A DNA stretch of 12,660 bases from Asterionellopsis glacialis (GCA_014885115.2 WKLE02001196.1:1-12660); one strand, 5' to 3'; shown: positions 1 through 7,970, counted from the stretch's first letter. The notes: generated from the letters alone by a model not told the origin. Numbers and translations are program-made.

Positions 1-546
1 ACCATACTGAGGACATTCGACACAAGAATCGACATAAGGTGATTTGTTATTGTAATCGTAGGCAGCGATTTCACCAGCCTTGAGCATGGCAGGACCTTGA
101 GCAGCCATGTAGGCAATGACAGTAACATTGATGTTTGCCATGGCGGTGAGGATCTCATCAAATAAATCACGATCGTCATAGTCTTCAATGGTAAAATCAG
201 TACTGGTCCATGAAGTGCTTGTGTATTTAATAGGAGTTGATCCACGTGTTAAATTGGTCAATACGGAATGAGGCGCATGGTATCGATCACCAAATGCTCC
301 ACTTGAAAGACCCATGATCACGTAGGAGATTGGAAGGTCCTTGATTTGATTAGCAAAGTTGGTTGCATTATAATATGCAGTTGCAAAATTAACTCCTCCA
401 GGAACTCGATATCCAATACCGTGCTTACCTGACATGAAGGCAGCTCGTGGTTGAGTCTGAGTTTCGGACGTTTCTAAAAGAGACGTTAGCTCCGAAGCAT
501 GGACTACTGTCGCAATGAGCAATGGTAGAAGAGCAGAAATCTTCAT
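1..546 (-). CDS. Secreted protein, 5' part only; GH29-like (alpha-L-fucosidase-like) glycosidase candidate
   Basis: The start is the ATG at 546-544, and 182 codons stay open to the left edge, so the C-terminus is missing. Residues 1-17 (MKISALLPLLIATVVHA) form a classic signal peptide with a short basic n-region, a hydrophobic core and an AxA-like end (VHA), so the product is probably secreted or in the endomembrane system. Possible N-glycosylation sequons include NAT, NLT and NVT. The body has a hydrophobic strand (SYVIMGLSSGAFG), then RDLFDEILTAM, then VIAYMAAQGPAMLKAG. This order (strand, RDL-helix, strand ending in a GPA-like turn) resembles the beta/alpha-barrel of GH29-like alpha-L-fucosidases and their uncharacterised relatives. 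That family call is pattern recognition only. No catalytic residue can be assigned because the rest of the barrel lies outside the window. No intron is seen within this part. Confidence 0.75.
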   Translation of the reverse strand, partial: MKISALLPLLIATVVHASELTSLLETSETQTQPRAAFMSGKHGIGYRVPGGVNFATAYYNATNFANQIKDLPISYVIMGLSSGAFGDRYHAPHSVLTNLTRGSTPIKYTSTSWTSTDFTIEDYDDRDLFDEILTAMANINVTVIAYMAAQGPAMLKAGEIAAYDYNNKSPYVDSCVECPQYG

Positions 547-548
547 TG

Positions 549-606
549 TAATGTGTTATTCTTGATGAACTTGCTTCTAATGTGTTATTCTTGATGAACT
601 TGCTTC
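549..606. repeat. Perfect 29-nt tandem duplication in the upstream region of the 1-546 gene
   Basis: Positions 549-577 and 578-606 are identical 29-nt units (each begins TAATGTGTTATTC and ends CTTGCTTC). They lie 2 bp from the start codon of the minus-strand gene, so they fall in its 5' UTR or core promoter. Neither unit adds an upstream ATG on the mRNA strand. Perfect identity suggests a recent slippage or duplication event, or an assembly artefact. Confidence 0.95.
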
Positions 607-1192
607 CTTACGAAAAGATTGACTTTGGTAGAGTGAATTTCTTGCACCGAAGGACTTCGAATGCGGTTGATGAAGGAGAAATGAGACAACTGCCGATGGG
701 AGACAGAGACTACAGAGGCATTGTCTGTATTCCAGCACTAAAGGCCTATTAGAGTCATTGAAATCCTTTCTATGCAGTCTTTATCATAAGAACTGTTTTT
801 AGAAAAACATTCTCTCTTTTTAACACGTTATACAGTAACATATAATTCATAGTAACATACTAATACTTATTTGGTAAAGTACATACATTACCATACTGAA
901 CGAAGTCTTAAAACCACCGTTGTACAATTTTTGTACTCATTTATTTCTTTTCACTATTACTATAAAGTGAAAAGAATTTACTGATGATTCTTAGTTCCTA
1001 ATTAAATTTCGATCGTCGACTTATATATGTACAAGTATCTTCTTTACTGTTTTTCGTACTAAGAAATAACGATTAAAATCCGATTGATATAGAGCGATAC
1101 AACATGAAAATCTGTTCTCTTCTTTATTTTACAATTTTTTTTATCATAATAACTTGTTAAGTAAGTATATTTGGATACTCCGAGGTTAATCG

Positions 1193-2242
1193 TACCAGGT
1201 ATGCCTTTTCGGACTATCGAAACGTACCGACGTATCCCATGATTTCTTTCCTTATCTCAAGGTGGAAAACTCTGTACCAGGTAGTACTCGCCAAAAATCT
1301 AATTGATACCAAGATACCGGTACTCTTGATAGAATAACGATAAAAACGCTTCTACTTGCATGCTTCTTTCCCTTCTTAAAAGCAAATCTGCTACAATAAT
1401 CTGGTACAGTACTCATCGGTCCTGTCTGAGAACGGACATGAACACTCAATAATGCAACCACCAACCACGCAAGTGTAGCTACGTCATTTCTCTTTATTTT
1501 ACTTCATCAGGACTGATTAGTTTTTTTTGGGACATTTGAGGGACTTTTTTTAATCGTATTTTCTTAATTCTAAAATGAAGGCTTTCTCCGAAAACCACTA
1601 ATTTTGGACAAGAAAACTTGGTACATGGTATGTACCTGGTACAAGATACCTTACCTGTACCAGGTACCTGGGAGTCCACTCACAGTTAGTTATCTATAGA
1701 CCCCTACTTAGGGGGGGGTGGACAGCCCTGTTGTTTCGCGCCATATCCTCGTGTTCTTATCTGTTGCCGTAGGAACCTAGCAGAATCCTACTATAATCTT
1801 TTATTTTATTTTATTACCGGTACCTGGGTTAAGACTGACGGGTCACGCACGAGAGAACCTGGTACCGTAGAGTTGGAACCTGGTCTAAAACGGGGGTGTA
1901 CCAATGCCGATTTTTTTTTCTAGTGGACTTCAACATCAGGGTCTCGAGAAATGCTGCCAATCTGAAATCTTGTGATTGCCGCAATATACAAGATCCAGTC
2001 ATCACGGGTCTCGAGAAATCCGAAATAAAATTTACATCACATAGACATGCAAAGTGAATGAATGAAACATGACTAAAAGTCACAGCCAGCACCGTAGTGT
2101 ACTTTTCATATGTTACTGACAGTAGGATTTGGGAGGTACTCTTGTGACATTTTCGGGACTTTTAAATCGTAATTTTGAAACATTCTCCGAAAACTAAGAA
2201 CCCTGGTACCGTATCTGATGCTCGTTCACCTTTTACCTGGTA
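1193..2242. repeat. Cluster of the palindromic 9-mer TACCWGGTA
   Basis: Exact copies of TACC(A/T)GGTA occur at 1193-1201, 1275-1283, 1633-1641, 1658-1666 and 2234-2242. Two more lie outside the cluster at 4738-4746 and 4821-4829. Near-matches occur around 1400, 1622-1630, 1665-1671, 1815, 1856-1864, 1877 and 2202. All are outside genes. The motif is its own reverse complement apart from the central W. Seven exact copies in 12.7 kb is far above the roughly 0.1 expected for a 9-mer with two allowed forms under uniform base composition. Function is unknown: it could be remnants of a repeat family or a protein-binding site. Confidence 0.85.
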
Positions 2243-2390
2243 TTTAGTTCACACTCAGGACGAAGCTTGTTCTGTCATTTTACACTTTTTCTATCAAATC
2301 ATGAGTATGTACTTGTAGACTTTACCGTGGGAGTTGAGAAATGCTGCTGATCTTGATTGCTGCAAGATCCAGGATTCAGTCATTGCGGCA
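1529..2390. repeat. Diverged direct repeats, two units of an unknown dispersed element
   Basis: Two pairs of similar segments occur in the same order. The first pair is 1529-1604 with about 2143-2200; they share GACATTT, GGGACTTTT, AATCGTA and TTCTCCGAAAAC. The second pair is 1939-2005 with about 2329-2390; they share GAGAAATGCTG, GATTGC, AAGATCCAG and CAGTCAT. Both pairs sit near TACCWGGTA-type motifs. A 14-nt exact repeat GGGTCTCGAGAAAT is also present at 1939-1952 and 2006-2019. This looks like an old tandem or segmental duplication of a non-coding element. No terminal repeats or coding capacity were recognised. Confidence 0.6.
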
Positions 2391-2771
2391 GAACTCGCAA
2401 TATCGACAAATAGGAGGCTATTCTTGTCAACATGGAGTCAGATACTGTCCAATCTCTTTGGATGCTCTACTCCGCATGCCTCTGCCATTTTAAAGACCTT
2501 CGTTTAGCTTTTCTATTTCGAGGATCGATAGCGGACGACGGCTCTTTCAGCGACACCACTCAAGAAAATGCAGAGCAAGCGAGAAATGCGTCGAGATCAC
2601 AACAACAACCAACATCACTGACAAAAATCTAGTGGAGACCTGAATCTGTTTATTATGTTGTCTCGTCCCATTGAAGTCAATTCCACAACTGGAGTAGAAG
2701 CGTTTGGAGATATAGAGATATGGAATCACTGAAATAATAGGGTATCCTGATCATAACACTCCAGTCTATAG

Positions 2772-3341
2772 CTTATTCTTGAATACAATTTCAAAGTCCA
2801 TAAAAAATTTAAGCTACGCGGGTTTCTCCTTAAAAAAAGTTGGCACAAGCCATGTCTGTATCTATGTAAAAGATGCATCTTTCCCCCTCTTAACGGTGAT
2901 CATGAATACCATCATCCATCAAAAATTCATCACCATCCCTAGTTTCCTCTTCATTATCATCGTCCTTCTCTAGTGATGGATAGTGATTCCTTAAAATAAC
3001 AACATTGTTTTTTTCCATTGCTGGTGTCACTTGTTGGAGGACCTTTAAGGCTCCTACGATAATTATTTTAAGATGTGTTTCGAATTTGGTTTCCTAAAAT
3101 TATAACTACTAAACTAAACTACTCATTTTTATATTTTCTTGTCTTGTGTTTCTTTCACGTTTCTCTGATACCACCGCATCCATCATTCTCAATATTCAAC
3201 ACATGCTACATTTCCGTCGATTCCTGTTTGCGCTGTCTGGACCCAGTTGTTCATATCAAATTAATTTGTTCGTCCTCCGACATCACTTCCGTGTGGTATT
3301 TTCATCATCTTGCATGGTACGACTCGTATTCCTACTAGTAG
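2772..3341 (-). pseudogene. Truncated duplicate of the ClpB gene 3' end, split by an insertion
   Basis: Positions 2772-3031 and about 3290-3341 match 7648 to about 7970, the last ~66 codons of the ClpB gene plus ~120 bp beyond its stop. Identity is about 95% by eye in the best 200 bp (2831-3031 against 7706-7908). The orientation is the same, so the two copies are direct repeats about 4.9 kb apart. The fragment has no start, promoter or AAA+ domain and cannot make a chaperone. Its tail frame up to the insertion carries mainly substitutions (for example D to Y, W to R) and no stop codon before the original one. The match ends abruptly at about 3341, 16 bp from the stop codon of the TAXI gene, so the fragment may now serve as that gene's 3' UTR. 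The 251-bp insertion at 3032-3282 interrupts it. Confidence 0.9.
3032..3282. mobile_element. 251-bp insertion with TG...CA ends and 5-bp target-site duplication; probable solo LTR
   Basis: The element begins TGTTGGAGGAC and ends GTCCTCCGACA, an 11-bp terminal inverted repeat with one mismatch. It is flanked by TCACT at 3027-3031 and again at 3283-3287. The paralogous ClpB copy has a single TCACT at 7905-7909 with no insertion, which gives the empty site. TG...CA ends, a TGTTGG/CCgACA-type terminus and a 5-bp duplication are typical of Ty1/copia LTRs, so a solo LTR left by LTR-LTR recombination is the best reading. A TATA-like stretch (TTTATATTTT) lies near 3127-3136. The alternative is a non-autonomous DNA transposon (MITE). 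Open frames inside are not considered genes. Confidence 0.75.
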
Positions 3342-3357
3342 CACTACAATAGCTACT

Positions 3358-4251
3358 CTAGAGGAGGCCTACCTCTTTGTAGTACTTGTCGGCTCCGGGG
3401 TGTATAGGGCTACAACTTCCCTGCTTCACCATGTCTTCCTTCTTCAAGTGAGCAAATGCAGGATGCATACGCTTGAAGGTTTCAAAATTTTCAAAAACAG
3501 ATTTAACAACATTGTACGCTACCTCATCTTCCATATCGGAGGTCGATACTACAGTTGCAGTCGTAGCAAATGTCCCTACATCTCTTTCTACACCTCTATA
3601 CATGCCCGCCGTTATACGATCTAACATGTAGAGTGGATTGGAACTGACAATCTTGTCAATTTCAGATCCCGTTGCACGCACAACCCTGGCATCGCAACTT
3701 GTCACGGCATTACTTAGAGATGAATTTGGATGACCAACCATTGTGATGAAGGCATCAAGCTTGTTGTCAGCAAGGTCAAAAGACCTTTCGCTAAGTTTCA
3801 ATTCCGATGCTAAGCTGAAGGAATCTTTAGTCCATCCCATAGCATCCATCACAGAATCCATGACAAACAGATCACCGCTACCTGGGTTACCAATACAAAC
3901 ACGTTTGCCCTTCAAATCTGGAAGTCCCTCAATTTTTGAATCAGGCCGGGCAGCAATGCTAAAAAATTCTTTGTGCAGAGAGAATAGGAAACGCAACTTC
4001 TTGCACGGGCCTTGATCTGAAAATTTGCTTGTTCCATTATAAGCGTGATATTGGCAATCTGCTTGGATGATGGCAACGTCTAATTCACCAGACCTTAGAG
4101 TATTCACATTGTCAACAGATCCGGCTGTGGATTGTGCAGATGCGCGAATACCATGGTCCTCACGACCTCTGTTGACGAATTTTGCAATTGCATCACCACT
4201 TTTGTAGTAAATACCAGCTGAACTTCCTGTACCAATTGTAATAAATTTCAT
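3358..4251 (-). CDS. TAXI-family TRAP transporter solute-binding protein, leaderless
   Basis: A single open frame of 297 residues starts at the ATG at 4251-4249, the first in-frame ATG after an upstream in-frame TAA. It opens with KFITIGTGSSAGIYY, the first strand and ligand-loop signature of TAXI proteins. Further family blocks are STAGSVDNVNTLRSGELDVA (residues ~41-60), QADCQYHAYNGTSKF, LKGKRVCIGNPGSGD, MDAMGW, ITMVGHPN, ITAGMYRG, VVKSVFENFETFKRMHPAFA and HPGADKYYKEVGLL at the C-terminus. In bacteria these periplasmic proteins capture small organic acids and pass them to a DctQ/DctM-type membrane permease. Here the normal N-terminal signal peptide is absent: the protein begins where the mature bacterial protein would. 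No permease gene is nearby, so transport by the usual route is unlikely. A cytosolic ligand-binding role is possible but unproven. Bacterial origin by horizontal transfer is inferred from the family's distribution. Confidence 0.93.
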   Translation of the reverse strand: MKFITIGTGSSAGIYYKSGDAIAKFVNRGREDHGIRASAQSTAGSVDNVNTLRSGELDVAIIQADCQYHAYNGTSKFSDQGPCKKLRFLFSLHKEFFSIAARPDSKIEGLPDLKGKRVCIGNPGSGDLFVMDSVMDAMGWTKDSFSLASELKLSERSFDLADNKLDAFITMVGHPNSSLSNAVTSCDARVVRATGSEIDKIVSSNPLYMLDRITAGMYRGVERDVGTFATTATVVSTSDMEDEVAYNVVKSVFENFETFKRMHPAFAHLKKEDMVKQGSCSPIHPGADKYYKEVGLL

Positions 4252-4260
4252 GATGTGTTG

Positions 4261-4503
4261 CTGATGAAAAAAGAATTATTATTTATCATGATGGAAAGAA
4301 CAAACAATGTAATTTGAGAGGATGAGAAAAGTATATTTTATTGTTTGTTCAGGTTGTTGAAATGATAGTATGACAAATTTGGAAGCCAAAAGTGCTATCT
4401 ACTGGACCTTATTCTCTTATCCAGAAGAAACAAAAGATGTGTCTTTTCCTCATGAGCATTCATAGTTTGCTCAAGTTACTCTTAGTTCCCAAGCTCAACT
4501 CAC
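4261..4503 (-). other. Candidate 5'-UTR intron of the TAXI gene
   Basis: On the minus strand a strong donor (CAG|GTGAGT, GT at 4503-4502) is followed 243 nt later by a pyrimidine run and acceptor (TTTTTTCATCAG, ending at 4261), nine bases before the TAXI start codon. The sequence just upstream of the donor has an in-frame stop (TAG) relative to the TAXI frame, so this would be a UTR intron. It would not add a coding exon with a targeting peptide. This is inferred from splice-site appearance only. Confidence 0.4.
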
Positions 4504-4624
4504 CTGCTAAAAATATTTTGAATATTATGACATGAACAAAATAAAAACTAAAATGCGAGGTGTCAGAAAAAATCTTGGTCTTCTATTATTTACTACTCTT
4601 TTTCATCAACATTCAACTTAAAAG

Positions 4625-4776
4625 CAAAGAATCCAGCACAAGATACTTCAGAGATTTTTTTACTATGAGACAGCAGTGAACCCTGGCGTCACCACATTGT
4701 TAAGTAACAATTATGTATATAATTTAATATCATACTTTACCAGGTATCTCTGAAGTATCTTGTGCCAGATTCTTTG
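4625..4776. repeat. Long inverted repeat: 31-nt arms, 29/31 matching, 90-nt spacer
   Basis: The left arm 4625-4655 and right arm 4746-4776 are reverse complements except at two adjacent positions. The spacer (4656-4745) is AT-rich, and a TACCAGGTA motif overlaps the start of the right arm (4738-4746). No clear target-site duplication flanks it. It could be a foldback or MITE-like element, or a transcribed hairpin. It lies about 370 bp upstream of the TAXI start codon. Confidence 0.9.
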
Positions 4777-5575
4777 TTCATATAGAAAGTTTTTATATTA
4801 TCAAATGAAATACTCTAGTTTACCTGGTATAGCTCAAAAAGGAGTGGACCACAACAAATTCCCACCTTCTTCCCCCCACAGAGTTTAGTCCATAATGCTT
4901 GTGTAAAGCTGGTACAACTAGACATTTTCCTTGATTTTCTTTTCATACAAGCACGTAAGAATCTATGTATTGTACGTGAAGTTGATTTTGCTGCATCGGA
5001 GGGAGACTGGTGGGGACCACAGACCAAATTAACCATTTGACTAGCTTGACTCATCTAATGTACTGGTTCTACACAAGTGTTGCATACAGGGTCGTCAAAG
5101 TAAACTCTGTGAATGCTGTTTGGGCTCCTCTAGGCTGGAGCATTGGCCCAGTACAAAATTAGTACCATTTAAAAACCAATTTGAACCACTAATTTTCAAG
5201 CTGTTGAATTTGTTTATATATGTTTTTTTCATTAACCCTTTTGTTGTATCACACCCTTTACAATTAATCTAACTTATACTCCACCCTTGTCTGGTATTAA
5301 AATCAATTTTCCCTAATTAGAGCCAGCCCCACCCCAACATCAATTTTTAACATATATTAGTAGAGTTACGGGAGATTACAGGGCCGCACAAGCAACAAAG
5401 AAACAAATTGTACAGCATTGTACTCTAATCAACAAAACCAGGAACAGATTTCTAGTAAGTACTAAATAAACTGTTCAAAGGAACCAAAGCTGGTGAACAA
5501 GGTTTGGAGCTCATGTGTAATAAATCTATTGTATTTGCTGCTCTATTGCCTCTAGGAACAACTTAGCACTATATA
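4777..5575. other. Intergenic region between the TAXI gene and the transposase relic
   Basis: Nothing here is recognisable as a gene. A 79-codon minus-strand frame at 4815-5054 starts with ATG and is cysteine-rich, but it has no motif I know and ends inside a TACCWGGTA repeat copy, so it is not called. A weak stem (GCTCC at 5124-5128 with GGAGC at 5137-5141) is present. The part from about 5160 is AT-rich and is probably the 5' flank of the decayed transposon. A convincing terminal inverted repeat matching the right side (about 7540-7650) was not found. Confidence 0.5.
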
Positions 5576-7533
5576 ATGGTTGAGATGTTATCTGATCAAG
5601 AGAAACAGCAGCTGCAACAACAGCAATCACCACTAAATGACCATCACCACCACCCCAAAAAAACAAGAATATAAAGGACAACAAAATCTACATAGTCCTA
5701 GTACTTCTTCTAGTAATAACAATTCACCTTTCATTCCTACAGAAAAGTATTCTTTTTCAGATGACAGCACTAATTGGGGTTGCCTGGCTTACTTGAAAAG
5801 AAAGGTTTTCTTGAAAAAAACAGGTATGAAGAGTACTATTGGATCATTAGCACAATTCCACAAAGATCATAGTGATAAGTTACATTTCATTGTGAAAAAG
5901 AAGATTGCTTATAAACACCCACATATCATAATTCAATCCATGAAACATGCTCTTAAAAAGGAGAATCACCAGCTTAAACATATATAGTAGAAGGATTCTT
6001 GATTGTGAATGATTTTAAAGGGAATGTGAATCTATACATTACTTCCATTTTTGATAACACTCTTTTTAGATGGGTTCCTTGTTTAATATTAATCTTGTTT
6101 GGTAGAATAACACCTTTTCACATGGAACATTAGTTAACGTTATTTCAATTCATTGAAGCTGGCTCATTTGAACAATGGAGTTATATTTTTATTGGAAATA
6201 CACCTGATTGTTCTGATGCTGAAAGTCAGTCATTCAGTAAAGCCCTAATATTTTTTGCTAAAGATAATTTGGTCAGGTACTTAATGAAGAAGATACAAAT
6301 CTATTTTATAAATACTACAATGTTCATTTTGAAAGATCAAGATCTAGAGTGGCAAGAAACTCAGGATTTATTCGTATTGACAAGGTGGATTTGTTTAATG
6401 GATATGTTTCTGAGCTCAAAAAGTATGACCCAAATGATTTTGAAAGTTTTGTGGTCAAAGCAAACCAAATCATGAATGAGTTTCCAAAAACACAACATTG
6501 ACTCAAATGGTTCCTGAAGAGCAAAGGAGCTCCTAGGTTCTTTCAGGCTTGTAGGGCAGGACTATCTCAGCACCAGTTAAGCAGAGTAAATACATTGACA
6601 AAGGACACAAATGAACAAGAGAATGTCAGTGTACAAATTCAAAGAAAATGTCTCAAGAATAAATTAAGTATTGGTGAAGTTATTTTGTGGTTGTTCAACA
6701 AATTTTGTAATTCATTTGAGTATGATAGAAAATCTGCAAGTATGGGAGAGGTACCCAATTATGGATACTAACAAAAGATTAGAACTAATTTTACCAAAAA
6801 GAAAAGATTTGCCAAAAATGATGGAAGGGTGCCTGATAGTTCAAAGAAGCTTCTGGTAAAAAATAAAATATCTAAAACAGAAATCTGGGAAGAGACAGTA
6901 TCAGAGAAAGTGATACCCACAAAGGTTCTATTTCCAGGAATTCCATAGGAAATTAAGGGATATGAAAACCAACAAGAAGTTACTAATACTTGTCCTCTTG
7001 ATTCAGTATTAACCATGCTGAATCTTCTTCACAGATTAAAATTATTCATTATCACCAAATAACTTAATTTCCAACAAAGCAGTACCTACTACTAATTCAG
7101 ATGTGAAGTCATAATTGAAACAATTCACAAGCAAATGTGACAAAAAGAATGGCAAGAGCAACACAAACAAGGAGTCTAAGTTAGGAATTTATGATCTCAG
7201 ATCTACTCAAAAAATGGTTCCTGAAGGATTTTCATACTGTGATACTTCTTCAAATTTGGATAGAAGTAAAAAACCATTGTATAAAGAAAACCAATGTGTA
7301 AGGGATGCAATAGAAGAATTAGTTATGGGACTGATAGGGTTGTGCATAAATATTTTAAGACAGTATATGATAAGTTTGTACCACAGACTACTATCACTGA
7401 TCATTGCCATGCTGGGTGTATTTTCAGAATTTCTTCTCATACACAGAAGAGACAAGTTCTTGAACAGGATTGGGAAATTGAGAAAGTTTTGACTGTTGTA
7501 AAAAAAATCAAAGGCAACAAGGATAAAAAATAA
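5576..7533 (+). pseudogene. Decayed MULE-like transposase with C-terminal cysteine-box and zinc-type motifs
   Basis: A single ancestral coding region can be followed across frames. It starts at the ATG at 5576 with a Gln-rich N-terminus (QQLQQQQ). It shifts frame in the C/A run near 5654-5664, continues as a Ser/Asn-rich then Lys-rich segment to a stop at 5985, and shifts again near 5981-5987. The next segment holds TSIFDNTLFRW, a TAG at 6131, then GNTPDCSDAESQSF. A further shift near 6280 leads to VHFERSRSRVARN. In-frame stops follow at 6499, 6769, 6946 and 7060. The motif LTKDTNEQENV comes later. FDN, PDxSDAE and TNEQEN match the expected order of the D, D and E catalytic residues of MULE-type DDE transposases, with the basic H...RVARN block between. 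Downstream are NTCPLDSVLTML (near 6985-7020), a cysteine-peptidase-like Cys box, and after another shift CKGC...HCHAGC (from about 7297), a likely zinc site, ending at the TAA at 7531-7533. At least four frameshifts and five stops show it is dead. Family assignment is by eye. Confidence 0.6.
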
Positions 7534-7647
7534 GTGGTAAACAGACACTAGGCTTGTTAGGGGAAAATAACAATTACACTTAATCATGGTGTAAATAAAT
7601 TCTTTAAATCCGTTAATAAACTACCAGTAGCTAATCTACTAATCGGC

Positions 7648-7970
7648 CTTATTCTTGAATAAAATTTCAACAAGTCAATCTAAAAAGTTAAGCTATGTGA
7701 GTTTCTCCTAAAAAAAGTTGGCACAAGCCATGTCTGTATCTATGTAAAAGACGCGTCTTTCCCCCTCTTAACGGTGATCATGAATACCATCATCCATCAA
7801 AAATTCATCATCATCCCAAGTTTCCTCTTCATTATCATCATCCTTCTCTAGTGACGGATCGTGATTCCTTAAAATAACAACATTGCTTTTATCCATTGCT
7901 GGTGTCACTTCTGTGGTATTTTCATCATCTTGCATGGTACGACTCGTATTCCTACTAGTAGGGCTACTAC
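7648..7970. repeat. Source copy of the ClpB 3'-end duplication
   Basis: This segment covers ~120 bp of 3' flank and the last ~66 codons of the ClpB gene. It is the intact counterpart of 2772-3341 in direct orientation. Here TCACT occurs once (7905-7909), the pre-insertion state of the LTR-like element in the other copy. The homology starts at 7648, about 115 bp past the end of the transposase relic. The rest of 7534-7647 shows nothing recognisable. Confidence 0.9.

Larger units (their letters stand above)
607..2771. other. Gene-poor intergenic region with degenerate repeats
   Basis: No convincing coding region was found on either strand. Short open frames here lack codon structure, domains or recognisable motifs. 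The left part (about 740-1180) is very AT-rich. It holds a perfect 11-bp hairpin (arms 945-955 and 966-976, 10-nt loop) and a small palindrome at 922-936 (GTACAA-ttt-TTGTAC). The part from about 1190 to 2400 is less AT-rich and holds the TACCWGGTA motif cluster and the diverged direct repeats listed separately. A G-run lies near 1711-1718. The stretch 2400-2770 shows nothing I can name. A 66-codon ATG-initiated frame at 2432-2632 is open but unsupported. Confidence 0.7.

Noticed and set aside
2432..2632. 66-codon plus-strand open frame starting with ATG
   Set aside because: There is no domain, codon or motif support, and a competing minus-strand frame overlaps it. It lies in repeat-rich DNA.
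3075..3352. Overlapping plus-strand open frames with hydrophobic products
   Set aside because: They lie inside the LTR-like insertion and run into the ClpB-tail fragment, so they are chance frames.
4815..5054. 79-codon cysteine-rich minus-strand frame
   Set aside because: No recognised family; its end lies in a TACCWGGTA repeat copy, and no conserved feature supports translation.
5309..7600. Terminal inverted repeats for the transposase relic (ATTTTCCCTAA-like left, similar reverse complement near 7560)
   Set aside because: The match is short and gapped, with no target-site duplication found. It is not better than chance in AT-rich DNA.
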